NCBI GenBank assembly: GCA_964243295.1
Contig: CAXTEJ010000011.1
Coordinates: forward strand, 15,971-79,970
Direction of reading: 5' to 3'
DNA length: 64,000 nucleotides
Origin: CAXTEJ01 sp964243295
Lineage (GTDB): Bacteria; Actinomycetota; Actinomycetes; Actinomycetales; Angustibacteraceae
Under the pieces are notes generated by a model. The model searched no databases. It had not been told where the DNA came from and worked only from the letters and a program-made list of their open reading frames with translations. Of the stretch, positions 35,165 through 44,028 are shown in pieces. Position 1 is the stretch's first letter; each line of letters begins with the position of its first letter. The translations under genes were made by a program, and so were the position numbers.

Positions 35165-36021
35165 GAGTCCGCCAGCAGGCGCAGGTAGGTGTCCTCGAGC
35201 GTGGGGCGGGAGACGACCAGGCCGGGGGCCTCGCCGCCGAAGCGCGCCGCCAGCTGGGCGACCAGCGCGGTCGGCGTCGCGGTGAGCTCCTCGCGGACGC
35301 CGCCCGGTGCGTCGGGGTCCTGCCAGCGCACCGTCGCTGGCGCGCTGGCGCGCCCGGCCAGGTCGGAGGGCGTTCCGGTGGCCACGATGCGCCCGCGAAA
35401 GATGACGGCGAGGGCGTCGGCGAGCACCTCCACCTCGTCGAGGTAATGGGTTGTCAGCACGATGGTGGTGCCGTCGGCGGCCAGGCGCTGGATCAGGCCC
35501 CAGAAGTCCCGGCGGGCCTGGGGGTCGAAGCCGGTGGTGGGCTCGTCGAGGAAGAGCAGCTCGGGGTCACCGACGATCCCCAGGGCCACGTCCAGGCGTC
35601 GTCGGCGACCGCCGGACAGGTTCCGGGCACGGGTTCGGGCGTCGTCGCTGAGGCCGACCTGCTCGATCACTTGCTCGGGATGGCGCGGTGAGGGGTAGAA
35701 GCCGGCGAAGTGGCGCACGACCTCGCTGACAGTGAGTTCGGACAGGTCCTGGGTGGTCTGGGCGACGATGCCCAGTCGCGCTCGCCAGTGCCGGGACGCC
35801 GTCGCTGGGTCGTGCCCCAGCACCTGCACCTCCCCGGCGGTGCGGGCGCGGTAGCCCTCCAGCACTTCCACGGTCGTGGACTTGCCTGCGCCGTTGGGGC
35901 CGAGCAGGGCGAAGACCTGCCCGCGTGGCACGTCCAAGTCGATGCCATCGACCGCGCGGCGCTCCCCGTAGTGCTTGTGCAGACCGCGGACGCGGACCGC
36001 GGTGTCGGTGTCGATGCTCAT
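35161..36021 (-). CDS. ABC transporter ATP-binding protein
   Basis: Product of 286 residues. Walker A LLGPNGAGKSTT (about 39-50), Q-loop AQTTQDLSE, signature NLSGGRRRRLDVALG (about 134-148), Walker B LLFLDEPTTGFD and switch histidine TTHYLDE. The DrrA-like C-terminal extension is present. First gene of the ATPase-permease-kinase-regulator operon. A dead TetR gene lies divergently upstream. Confidence 0.95.
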   Translation of the reverse strand: MSIDTDTAVRVRGLHKHYGERRAVDGIDLDVPRGQVFALLGPNGAGKSTTVEVLEGYRARTAGEVQVLGHDPATASRHWRARLGIVAQTTQDLSELTVSEVVRHFAGFYPSPRHPEQVIEQVGLSDDARTRARNLSGGRRRRLDVALGIVGDPELLFLDEPTTGFDPQARRDFWGLIQRLAADGTTIVLTTHYLDEVEVLADALAVIFRGRIVATGTPSDLAGRASAPATVRWQDPDAPGGVREELTATPTALVAQLAARFGGEAPGLVVSRPTLEDTYLRLLADS

Positions 36022-36097
36022 GACACGACTGTGGCCCCTACAGCGCCCTCGTGGACAGCACCGGACGGCTCATACAGTCCTCCACCGATCAGTGGAG

Positions 36098-36593
36098 GGC
36101 CGCCGCGGCGCGAGGTCGAGCTACCGCGTCGGCCGCGCCGAGCAAGGCGCGCCCCCGACGCCGTTCGCGGCGACCGCGGCCGCGCCGACCTAGGCTCCCG
36201 CGCACGCGCCCGCAAGGCCGAAAGCGCGCACGTCGCGCACCGCGACGTCGCCCAGGTGATCCACCGCCTCCCCGGCGGCCGACGCCGCTCGTTCAGCAGG
36301 TCACGCACGCCTTCCCCACCTCGGCCGAGGAAGCGATGAAGGCTGGGTCCGCGCCCCGGGCTCGCGTAGTGCGCTACGCCGTCTTGGTCCAACGCGCTCT
36401 GGACCGCGGCGAGCTGCCGGCGTCGTGCGACGTCGACCTCGCGCTCGACCTCCTCATCAGCCCGCTGTACTGGCGGCTGCTCGTCCGACGGGCCGCGCTG
36501 GGGCAGGAAGCGACGGTCCGCCTCGTCAAGGCGCTGGTCGCCGCCGTCGCAGCCACCGCACTCGACCACGGACAATGCCCGGAGCGCGACTGA
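36098..36593 (+). pseudogene. Degenerate TetR family regulator
   Basis: The C-terminal half is readable (ARVVRYAVLVQRALDRGELP, DLALDLLISPLYWRLLVRRA), matching the TetR C-terminal dimerisation region. The N-terminal HTH is scrambled: a fragment VIHRLPGGRR, like the end of a TetR recognition helix, lies in another frame before LVQQVTHAF. Divergent from the ABC operon, so it was probably its repressor. Boundaries are approximate. Confidence 0.65.
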
Positions 36594-36662
36594 CCAACCC
36601 CTCGACAACGCCTGGCAAGCGGCACCCCTCGTCGCTCACATACTGCTGGGACACCCCACCTT

Positions 36663-36690
36663 CACCGTCAACGTAACCATGTTGACGGTG
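36663..36690. repeat. Perfect 10-bp inverted repeat with 8-base loop
   Basis: Arms 36663-36672 and 36681-36690 match exactly. It lies between the TetR and recombinase pseudogenes. It could be a terminator or a recombination site; no T-run follows. Confidence 0.7.
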
Positions 36691-36774
36691 GCTGGACCGG
36701 CGTGGCGACACCCCTGACCGTGTCCGCTTTCGCTCCGTTCGCAGGCATGGCAACCCTGTTGCGGTGCGCGCGGG

Positions 36775-37250
36775 GTGTCGACGACGCTGCAGGACCCGGC
36801 TCTGCAGGTCGACGCGCTCGAGGCGGCTGGGTGCGACGCGGTCTACACCGACTACGCATCTGGGGCGAAGGCGGACCGACCGGAACGAGGGAAGGTGCCA
36901 GAGACGCTGCGGCCGGGGACACCTTGGTGGTGTGGCAGCTTGACCGGTTGGGCCGGTCGGTGCGTGACCTGATCACCACGGTCACCGACCTGAACAGCGC
37001 GGGCATCGCGTTCCAGTCGCTGACAGAGGGCATTGACACCACCTCAACGGGGCGTTTCATGCTGCCGATCCTGCCGGGGCTGGCGGAGATGGAGCGCGAG
37101 CTGGTGCGTGAACGCCATCGGCTGCCCGGTGCTGTCGCGTCCGGGGAAAGCAGCCACGCTCACCGCCGGGTGGCGGGTGAGCGGGCAACGAGGGAACCTG
37201 CCCAGCGGCGCTCGACGGCTTGCCCGAGGACCTTCAGGCCGGTGCCGCCG
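36775..37250 (+). pseudogene. Serine recombinase/resolvase (Pin/Tn3 type), frameshifted
   Basis: Starts STTLQDPALQVDALEAAGCD then YASGAKADRPE, the N-terminal resolvase region, in one frame. Near 36915-36925 the reading passes to another frame with DTLVVWQLDRLGRSVRDLIT and GIDTTSTGRFMLPILPGLAE MERELV. A further shift precedes a weak AATLTAGWRVSG segment where the DNA-binding domain should be. The catalytic N-terminus (YIRVS) is incomplete. A clear relic of a mobile element or integrating plasmid. Confidence 0.85.
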
Positions 37251-37271
37251 GTGCCGCCCATCACCAGGACT

Positions 37272-38360
37272 TCACGCCGCCACCGCTTCGTCGTCGTGGC
37301 CGGCGCGAATGTGGCGGCCACGACGCTGCCGTGCTGTGACGGCCGCGAACACCAGCGTTGCACCGACCACCCAGGCGGTCAGGACGAGGACTCCGCTCAG
37401 CAGCCCGTCGTCGTCGAAGTAGGCCGCGCCGCGTAGGGCCCGCACTGCCACCCCGACCGGCAGCACCGACGACAGCGGCTCCAGCCAGCTCGCCAGGTAC
37501 TGCGCCGGCAGGATGCCGGTGCTGGTGGCGTTGCCGAACACGAGCAGCACGACGGCGGCGACGAGGGTGCCTGCCGGGCCGAAGACCCGCAGCAGCGCTG
37601 TGGTGGTGGCGCCGACGGCGAGAGCGAGCAGGGCGACGACACCGGCGGTGGTCGTGAACGGCGCCGGTAGGGACCCGAACACCGGCTCGACCAGCCAGGC
37701 GACGACCACGCCGACGACGACCGCGAAGATGACGGCGCTGGCCGCGCGCCACCGCAGCGCCAAATCCGGCCCGAGTTGCATGCTGGTCAGGCCGAACAGG
37801 AACCCCGCGAGCACGACGCCGAAGGCGCCGTAGAAGACCGACAGTCCGCGCGAGTCGCCGCTGCTCAACGGCATCACGTCCGTGGTCCGCACAGGCGTCC
37901 CCGTGGCCTGCGTGGCGGCGCCGAACACACCCTGCAGCGTCTGGCTGACCGAGGGGCCGTTAGCGCCGGCGACCAGCAGCTCCGTAGCCGTCGGTGAGGC
38001 CACGAACGCGCCGAGGACGGTGCGCTCGCGCACGGCCGCCTCCGCCGAGTCGCGGTCGGCGTAGGCACGCACCTCCAACGGGCCGTCATCCGATCCGGCC
38101 TGGGACTGCAGCATCGACAGCACCGCCGCGGGGGCCACGACCGCCACCGGCAAGCCACGCGCTTTCGGGTCGTGGAAGGCGGCGAGGAAGATCACGACGA
38201 ACAAGCTGCCGATCAGCAGGCCCACCATCGGTGGGACCAGCGCAGCCCGGATGGTGGCAGCGCGTGGCGCTGCGCTCACGGGGGGGTCGCATTCGCGCTC
38301 GGCCCTGAGGGGACGGCGCTCGGACGGTGGCTGCGGTACTGTCTCTGGTGTGAAGCTCAT
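37272..38360 (-). CDS. DUF3533/ABC-2 permease-like membrane protein
   Basis: Product of 362 residues. One membrane segment near residues 40-62, a periplasmic domain of about 130 residues (VAVVAPAAVLSMLQSQAGSD region), then five or six helices toward the C-terminus with LRGAAYFDDDG. This layout matches DUF3533/YhgE-Pip-like ABC-2 membrane proteins. Role unknown; export of a small molecule or lipid is plausible. ATG at 38360 lies seven bases after TACATT (38368-38373), a box overlapping the MarR palindrome. Divergent from the marR gene with 8 bases between starts. Confidence 0.8.
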   Translation of the reverse strand: MSFTPETVPQPPSERRPLRAERECDPPVSAAPRAATIRAALVPPMVGLLIGSLFVVIFLAAFHDPKARGLPVAVVAPAAVLSMLQSQAGSDDGPLEVRAYADRDSAEAAVRERTVLGAFVASPTATELLVAGANGPSVSQTLQGVFGAATQATGTPVRTTDVMPLSSGDSRGLSVFYGAFGVVLAGFLFGLTSMQLGPDLALRWRAASAVIFAVVVGVVVAWLVEPVFGSLPAPFTTTAGVVALLALAVGATTTALLRVFGPAGTLVAAVVLLVFGNATSTGILPAQYLASWLEPLSSVLPVGVAVRALRGAAYFDDDGLLSGVLVLTAWVVGATLVFAAVTARQRRGRHIRAGHDDEAVAA

Positions 38361-38368
38361 ATCTGTGA

Positions 38369-38857
38369 ATGTATCAGATGCCTGATAACAGCGGGCTGGC
38401 CGATCCGGCGGACCGGGTGGGGTACTTGCTCTGGCAGACCGCACATCTGGTCAGTCGCCGGATGACGGTGGCGCTGGAGCCCTTCGCCGTGACCCCGGCC
38501 CAGTTCAGTGCGCTCGTTCACATCGGCCGCGAGCCGGGCGTGTCCGCAGCCGAGCTGGCCCGCCGCATCAACCTGACTCCGCAGTCCACCCAGACCGCAC
38601 TGCGCCAGCTGCTAGAGCGGGAGTGGGTGCAGCGGCGCCCGCACCCGGTGCACCGGCGGGTCCTGGGCAACTTCCTGACCGTCGAAGGTCGGGCGGGCAC
38701 CGAACGGGCCAGCGCCGCAGTCACCCAGGCCGACGCAGAGCTCGTCGTAGACCTCACTGGTGAGGAGGCCGCCGTCCTGCGGGATCACCTCATTCGCGTA
38801 CTGCTCGCCTTGAATCCCGCAGCTCTCGACCGCAGCTCCCTCCGGTCCCGCGACTAA
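38369..38857 (+). CDS. MarR family regulator
   Basis: Product of 162 residues. Winged helix at about 50-110 (VTPAQFSALVHIGREPGVSA, AELARRINLTPQSTQTALRQ, LEREWVQRRPHPVHRR). ATG at 38369 is used; the second ATG at 38378 is equally possible. The operator candidate covers both. Probably controls itself and the divergent membrane protein in response to a small phenolic or drug-like ligand. Confidence 0.9.
   Translation: MYQMPDNSGLADPADRVGYLLWQTAHLVSRRMTVALEPFAVTPAQFSALVHIGREPGVSAAELARRINLTPQSTQTALRQLLEREWVQRRPHPVHRRVLGNFLTVEGRAGTERASAAVTQADAELVVDLTGEEAAVLRDHLIRVLLALNPAALDRSSLRSRD
38372..38387. promoter_or_regulatory. Palindrome, candidate MarR operator
   Basis: TATCAG-ATGC-CTGATA, perfect 6-bp arms. 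It overlaps the -10 of the divergent transporter gene and the first codons of marR, so one bound MarR dimer could shut both. Confidence 0.65.
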
Positions 38858-38971
38858 GCTGAGGCGCCCACTGGCGCCCGCGGCAGGTCTGGTCGAGGTG
38901 CGCGCGAGCAGTTCGACGCGCCCGGGCAGCGCCTCGGCGCCTGACACCCCGACCCACGCTCGCCGCGGAGT

Positions 38972-39487
38972 TCAACCCTCGTCGACTGACCGGTCGAGGC
39001 GGAGCCCCCGCCGGAGGATGTCGTGGAGCGAGGCGAGCTCCGCAGCGTCAAGCCCGTCGAGGGCCTCGGCCACGGACCGGTCACCGAGGGCGTCCGCGGC
39101 CGACAACGCCCGAAGGCCGGCTGCGGTCGGGTCAACGCGAGACCGCCGTCGGTCGGCGGGGTCGCGCTGACGCTTGACGAAGCCCTTGCGCTCTAGCTTG
39201 TCGACGGCGGCGACCACGACCGTCGGCGCCTTGTGCATCAACCGGGCAATGTCGTTCTGCGTGCCGGGCCCATCGGCATCCAGTATCGCAAGCACGGTGT
39301 AGTCATGGCCGTCGAGCCCGATCTCCGCGAGCGGTTGCTCGGCTTGGCGTCCGAGGTGGTCGGCGAGGGCGACGAGCAAGAAGCCCAATCGGCCGGCGGC
39401 GGCGTCAGGGACGTCACGAGGCTGCCGGTCGGCGAGCGGCACGTCGCTACGGCGGCCGACAGCGGCGGGTCGAGGGGCACCAGGCAT
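38972..39487 (-). CDS. MarR family regulator
   Basis: Product of 171 residues. HTH core LDGHDYTVLAILDADGPGTQ, NDIARLMHKAPTVVVAAVDK, then the wing FVKRQRDPADRRRSRVDPT, ending with LHDILRRGLRLD. ATG at 39487 is seven bases after TATCAT (39495-39500), a leaderless start. Divergent from the MFS gene at 39625, whose expression it probably controls. Confidence 0.92.
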   Translation of the reverse strand: MPGAPRPAAVGRRSDVPLADRQPRDVPDAAAGRLGFLLVALADHLGRQAEQPLAEIGLDGHDYTVLAILDADGPGTQNDIARLMHKAPTVVVAAVDKLERKGFVKRQRDPADRRRSRVDPTAAGLRALSAADALGDRSVAEALDGLDAAELASLHDILRRGLRLDRSVDEG

Positions 39488-39498
39488 AGCAGCGATGA

Positions 39499-39562
39499 TA
39501 GCTCGGCTAGACGGTGCGGCACATGAACCGTTAGGCTTCCGTAACATCCACCAGCCGAGCTA
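39499..39562. repeat. Spaced 10-bp inverted repeat between marR and MFS gene
   Basis: Arms 39499-39508 and 39553-39562 are perfect complements with 44 bases between. The left arm touches the marR -10 box. Two half-sites for the MarR protein, or a looping operator, are possible. Confidence 0.5.
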
Positions 39563-39624
39563 CGTGCTGACCGCGCATCGCGGCCCGCCCTCGTGCTCGA
39601 GCAGACGCAGTCGTCGGGAGCCTC

Positions 39625-41112
39625 ATGACCACCACCGCCACCACCACCGCCGTCCAGAGCCAGAACCCGCACCATCGGCACCGGTGGCTCATTCTCGCCG
39701 TGGTCGGGATCGCCCAGCTCATGGTCATCCTCGACTCGACCATCGTGAACATCGCGCTTCCCAGCGCCCAGGGCGCGCTGCAGTTCAACGACGGGGACCG
39801 CCAGTGGGTGGTCAGCGCCTACGCGCTCGCCTTCGGCTCTCTGCTGCTGGTCGGCGGTCGCATCTCGGACATCTTCGGCCGTAAGTGGGTCTTCGTCGGA
39901 GGTCTGCTCGGCTTCGCCGTCGCGTCGGCCATCGGTGGCGCGGCCCAGAACTTCGAAGTGCTCATCGCCGCGCGGGCCCTCCAGGGCGCGTTCGGGGCCT
40001 TGCTCGCGCCCGCCGCCCTGTCGATCTTGACCACCACCTTCACCGACGGGGTCGAGCGCAACCGCGCCTTCGGGATCTTCGGCGCCGTCTCCGGATCGGG
40101 CGCTGCGATCGGGCTGCTGCTCGGCGGGATCCTCACCGAGTACCTGACCTGGCGCTGGTGCCTGTACGTCAACCTCGCCTTCGCCGCGGTGGCGATCGCC
40201 GGAGCCCTGCCGCTGCTGGCCAACCAGCGCCCCGACCAGCGCCCGCGCATCGACGTCGCGGGCACCGCAACCTCCACCGGAGGGCTCTTCGCCTTGGTCT
40301 ACGCCTTCTCGCAGGCAGAGTCGAGCGGCTGGAGCTCGACGCTCGTGCTCGGCCTGATCGCCGTCGGGTTGGTCCTTCTGGTGTCCTTCGTGCTCATCGA
40401 GCGCCGGAGCGCGCACCCGCTGCTCCCGCTGCACGTCGTCCTGGACCGCAACCGAGGCGGCGCCTACCTGGCCATCGGCCTGGCCAGCGCCGCCATCTTC
40501 GGGGTCAACCTCTTCCTGATCTTCTTCCTTCAGCAGACCCTCGGCCTCAGCCCGGTGGAGTGCGGCTTGGCGTTCCTGCCGCTGTCGGCGGTCATCGTCG
40601 TCGTGGCGGCCACCGCCCAGACGCAGGGCGTGCCCCGCGTCGGCGGCAAGCCGCTGCTCGTAGCCGGGATGGCGTTGGGGGCCGTCGCCCTCGCCCTGTT
40701 GGCGCAGCTCACCGTCGGGTCGTCGTACGCCGCCCACGTGCTGCCGGCGCTGCTCGTGCTCGGCGTCGGCTTCGGGCTGGTCATCGCACCCGCGCTGGCT
40801 CTCGCCACGCTCGGCGTCGAGGACTCCGACACCGGCGTGGCCTCAGCCATGGTCAACATCGGCCAGCAGCTAGGCGGGTCCATCGGCATCGCCCTGCTAA
40901 CGACGTTCTTCTCCAGCGCCGTCAGCGACTACATCATCAGCAACGGCAGCGCACCCGAGGTCGCGCAGGCCGCTGCGGTCCACGGCTACACGACGGTCTT
41001 CTGGTGGGGAGCGGGCATCTTCACTGCCGGCGCGGTGATCCTGACCATCGTCATGCGCCGCGGCGTCCCGACCCAACAGGAGCTTTCGGCCGCCGCCGTG
41101 CCGGCCGGATGA
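39625..41112 (+). CDS. MFS efflux transporter, DHA2 (14-TM) family
   Basis: Product of 495 residues with about 14 helices. Signatures: LMVILDSTIVNIALPSAQ (about 32-49), loop GRISDIFGRKWVF, RALQGAFGALLAPAALSI, then GVASAMVNIGQQLGGSIGIA near the end, typical of the EmrB/QacA group. Ribosome site GGGAG five bases before the ATG. The divergent MarR at 38972-39487 is its likely regulator. A His-rich N-terminal run (HHRHR) precedes the first helix. Confidence 0.93.
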   Translation: MTTTATTTAVQSQNPHHRHRWLILAVVGIAQLMVILDSTIVNIALPSAQGALQFNDGDRQWVVSAYALAFGSLLLVGGRISDIFGRKWVFVGGLLGFAVASAIGGAAQNFEVLIAARALQGAFGALLAPAALSILTTTFTDGVERNRAFGIFGAVSGSGAAIGLLLGGILTEYLTWRWCLYVNLAFAAVAIAGALPLLANQRPDQRPRIDVAGTATSTGGLFALVYAFSQAESSGWSSTLVLGLIAVGLVLLVSFVLIERRSAHPLLPLHVVLDRNRGGAYLAIGLASAAIFGVNLFLIFFLQQTLGLSPVECGLAFLPLSAVIVVVAATAQTQGVPRVGGKPLLVAGMALGAVALALLAQLTVGSSYAAHVLPALLVLGVGFGLVIAPALALATLGVEDSDTGVASAMVNIGQQLGGSIGIALLTTFFSSAVSDYIISNGSAPEVAQAAAVHGYTTVFWWGAGIFTAGAVILTIVMRRGVPTQQELSAAAVPAG

Positions 41113-41477
41113 GCGCCAGGCCGGCACAGCGACAGTCCGCATCGGCAAGGCGAGTAGGACCACGGCGGTAGTACCAGGTCGCCCAGCTCCCGCTTCACAC
41201 CGACGATGTCCGTCGCTCAAGGTGCGGCCAACTCCCTCTAACACGGTGGAGCCAGTGACCTTGACGAAGCCACTGCGACGATGACGTGCAGCACTGCTCA
41301 TACGCACCTCCTTGTCGTGTTCAGCGGCCACACCCCTCGCCGCTGCCCGTCCCCAAGGAACCGGACCGGCGTCCCCGCGAGACCACCGGGCGTTACAGCG
41401 GCGGCCGTGAGGTGCCACGAGGCGGTCGGGGTTAGCCTCGACGGACGCCTGCCCGTCAGCCGACCCCCGGAGCACCG
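41113..41477. other. Intergenic stretch with a possible gene remnant
   Basis: About 365 bases. On the minus strand an ATG at 41301 has a near-perfect ribosome site (AAGGAGG) and opens a frame starting MSSAARHRRSGFVKVTGSTV, but it continues into the MFS gene's shadow and has low GC3 and no known relatives. Probably a truncated gene 5' end at the right edge of the accessory block. Confidence 0.3.
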
Positions 41478-42023
41478 ATGACCACACCCGCCGCCTCGCT
41501 CGTGGACCGCGTGCGCGGGGCCGTGGACGTGCTGGCGCGCGAGGTCATCAAGTTCGGGGCCGTCGGCGCCCTCGCGTTCGTCGTCGACCTCGGCATCTTC
41601 AACGTGCTGCGCTTCGGCCTCGGTGACGGCGGCCCGCTCGAGCACAAGCCGCTGACGGCCAAGGTCGTGTCGGTCGTCGTCGCCACCACGGTCGCGTGGC
41701 TGGGCAACCGCTTCTGGACCTTCCGGCACCGTCGGCGCGCGTCGGCCCGCCGCGAGGCCGTCCTGTTCTTCGTGTTCAACGGCGCCGGTCTCGCCATCGC
41801 GCTCGGCTGCCTCGGGTTCAGCCACTACGTGCTGCAACTGCGGTCGGCGCTCGCCGACAACGTCTCCGCCAACGGCGTGGGCCTGGTGCTGGGCACCCTG
41901 TTCCGGTTCTGGGCCTACCGCCGGTTCGTCTTCAACGCCGAGCTCGCCGACACCGACCTCGACCCCGCTGTGGGGGTCCACGACGACGCGGCCGTCCGCG
42001 CCGACGTCCCTCACCTCGGGTAG
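41478..42023 (+). CDS. GtrA-like flippase-type membrane protein
   Basis: Product of 181 residues with four membrane helices (about 25-45, 58-78, 92-112 and 125-145). FGAVGALAFVVDLGIFNVLR and AWLGNRFWTFRHR are GtrA family hallmarks (translocation of lipid-linked sugars). Ribosome site GGAG. In related genomes it adjoins purK; here 9.7 kb intervene. The last 13 bases overlap the convergent histidine-kinase gene. A 30-residue acidic tail follows the last helix. Confidence 0.92.
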   Translation: MTTPAASLVDRVRGAVDVLAREVIKFGAVGALAFVVDLGIFNVLRFGLGDGGPLEHKPLTAKVVSVVVATTVAWLGNRFWTFRHRRRASARREAVLFFVFNGAGLAIALGCLGFSHYVLQLRSALADNVSANGVGLVLGTLFRFWAYRRFVFNAELADTDLDPAVGVHDDAAVRADVPHLG

Positions 42024-43264
42024 CCGAGCGGGGCCTCCTCGGCCGCCGGCAGGAACAGCGCGAAGACCGGTGGCCGGTTGCGCACCAGCTCGAGACGGCC
42101 GCCGCCGGCCTCGGCGAGGTCACGGGCCAGCGCCAGACCGAGGCCGGTGCTCCCCCGGCCGCTCACCGAGCGCTCGAAGACACGGTGGCCGAGCTCGGCG
42201 GGCACGCCCTCGCCCTCGTCCGTGACCTCCAGCACGACAGAGCGGCCGGTGCGGCGCAGGCGCACGGTGGTGTCGCCGTCCCCGTGCGCGAGGCTGTTCT
42301 CCAGCAGCGTCGCCACGACCTGGCCGACCGTGCCCGGCGCCGCGAGCACCTGCACAGCGTCGTGCTCGGCGATGACCAGCCGCCGGCGGGCGCTGCGGAA
42401 CGCCGGCCGCCACTCCTGCAGCTGCTGGGCGAGGACGGCGTCGACGTCGACGGGCGACAGCGACCGCCGATGGGTGCTGCGCGCCCGCGCCAGCAGGTCG
42501 TCGACCACCTGCGTCAGCCGGTCGACCTGGTCCTGGGCGACCCGCGCCTCGTCGTGCACCGCCGCAAGGTCAGCGCTGGTGGTGAGCTCCTCGAGGCGCA
42601 TCGACAGGGCCGTGAGCGGTGTGCGCAGCTGGTGGGAGGCGTCGGTCGCGAACTCGCGCTCGGCGGCGAGCGTGGCCGCCATCGACTCGGCGCTGCGGCG
42701 CAGCCCCTCGGCGACGCGGTCGAGCTCGGCGACGCCGGTGGCGATCGGCCGCAGCCGGGACTGCCCGAGCCCGACCCGGTCGGCGTTCTCGGCCAGCGCC
42801 CCGAGCAGCGCTGCGACCCGCCGCGCCTGGCGCAGCGCGAGCGCCGCGGCCAGGGCGAACGCCACGACGGCGAAGCCGAGCACCACCGCCACCAGCTCGA
42901 GCAGGTCCTGGCGCACCGCCGACCGCGGCAGGCTGACCTCGACGCTGACCGTGCCGGCGCGTGCCATGGCGCGCAGGCTGTCGGGCGAGCGCCGCGCACC
43001 CACCACCACGGGCGCCCGGCCGGCCTGGGTGATCTCGGCGTGCATCAGGTCACCCTGCGGGCCGGTGCCGAGGATGGCGGCGACCTGCGACAGGTCGACC
43101 GGCACGCCCTCGGTGCGCCGGCCCTGGACGACGACAGCGAGCGCCTCGGCTCGCTCGGCGAGGTCGCCGGTGGCCTGCTGCCGCACGATGAACGACCCCA
43201 CGACCAGCACGGGGACGCCGACCAGCAGCACGGCCACCGCCACCACGACGAGCGACCCGCGCAC
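42011..43264 (-). CDS. OmpR-type sensor histidine kinase
   Basis: Product of 417 residues. Membrane helix 1-25, extracytoplasmic sensor of about 100 residues, second helix about 122-145, HAMP-like linker, phospho-acceptor motif EFATDASHQLRTPLTAL (about 198-214), ATPase motifs LLENSLAHGDGDT, DEGEGVP and STGLGLALARDLAEAGGG. GTG at 43264 is the only standard start in frame, though SLRAQLV just before it reads like coding sequence. Forms a pair with the response regulator upstream. Confidence 0.93.
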   Translation of the reverse strand: MRGSLVVVAVAVLLVGVPVLVVGSFIVRQQATGDLAERAEALAVVVQGRRTEGVPVDLSQVAAILGTGPQGDLMHAEITQAGRAPVVVGARRSPDSLRAMARAGTVSVEVSLPRSAVRQDLLELVAVVLGFAVVAFALAAALALRQARRVAALLGALAENADRVGLGQSRLRPIATGVAELDRVAEGLRRSAESMAATLAAEREFATDASHQLRTPLTALSMRLEELTTSADLAAVHDEARVAQDQVDRLTQVVDDLLARARSTHRRSLSPVDVDAVLAQQLQEWRPAFRSARRRLVIAEHDAVQVLAAPGTVGQVVATLLENSLAHGDGDTTVRLRRTGRSVVLEVTDEGEGVPAELGHRVFERSVSGRGSTGLGLALARDLAEAGGGRLELVRNRPPVFALFLPAAEEAPLGYPR

Positions 43265-43311
43265 GAGCTGCGCCCGCAGCGAGGTGCTGCGGGTCGGGGC
43301 TGCCGGAGAGC

Positions 43312-43980
43312 TCAGGCGTCACGCTCGAAGCGGAAGCCGACCCCGCGCACGGTGGAGATGAAGCGGGGCTGGCCCGCGTCGTCCCCGAGCTTGCGGCGCA
43401 GCCACGACACGTGCATGTCGAGGGTCTTGGTCGGCCCTGCCCAGTCCGGCGCCCACACCTCGTGCATCAGGTCCTCGCGCGGCACCACGCGCCCCGCCTC
43501 GCGCACCAGCACCCGCAGCAGGTCGAACTCCTTGGCGGTCAGCGTGAGCCGCTCGTTGTCGAGGTAGGCCTGCCGGGCGTCGGCGTCGACACGCACGCGT
43601 GAGGCCGCACCCGCCTCCGGCTGGCCGCGCCGCAGCAGGGCGCGGGCCCGTGCGAGCAGCTCGGCGAGGCGGAACGGCTTGGTGACGTAGTCGTCGGCGC
43701 CGGCGTCCAGCCCGACGACGGTGTCGACCTCGTCGGCGCGGGCGGTCAGCACCAGCACCGGGACGGCGTTGCCGCGCGAGCGCAGCTCACGGCACACGTC
43801 GAGCCCGTCCATGCCCGGCAGGCCGAGGTCGAGCACCACCAGGTCGACCGCGTGACCCGCCGCGTCGAGCACAGCGGGCCCGCTGCCGTGGACCTCCACC
43901 TCGTAGCCCTCGCGGCGCAGCGCGCGCGCCAGCGGGTCGGAGATCGCCCTGTCGTCCTCGGCCAGCAGCACCCGGGTCAT
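43312..43980 (-). CDS. OmpR-type response regulator
   Basis: Product of 222 residues. Receiver with EDDRAISDPLARALRREG and phospho-acceptor in LVVLDLGLPGMDG (about position 52), DDYVTKPF; DNA-binding winged helix about 125-220 (LTAKEFDLLRVLVREAGRVV, HVSWLRRKLGDD, RGVGFRFE). ATG at 43980 lies seven bases after TACGAT (43988-43993), a leaderless start. Target genes unknown. Confidence 0.95.
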   Translation of the reverse strand: MTRVLLAEDDRAISDPLARALRREGYEVEVHGSGPAVLDAAGHAVDLVVLDLGLPGMDGLDVCRELRSRGNAVPVLVLTARADEVDTVVGLDAGADDYVTKPFRLAELLARARALLRRGQPEAGAASRVRVDADARQAYLDNERLTLTAKEFDLLRVLVREAGRVVPREDLMHEVWAPDWAGPTKTLDMHVSWLRRKLGDDAGQPRFISTVRGVGFRFERDA

Positions 43981-44028
43981 GCCCGGCATCGTAAGGTCGC
44001 CGGCGGCCCGCCCGGCGACCGGTCCGCC

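Noticed and set aside
36775..37250. Intact resolvase
   Set aside because: The catalytic and C-terminal parts lie in different frames and the DNA-binding domain cannot be read through.
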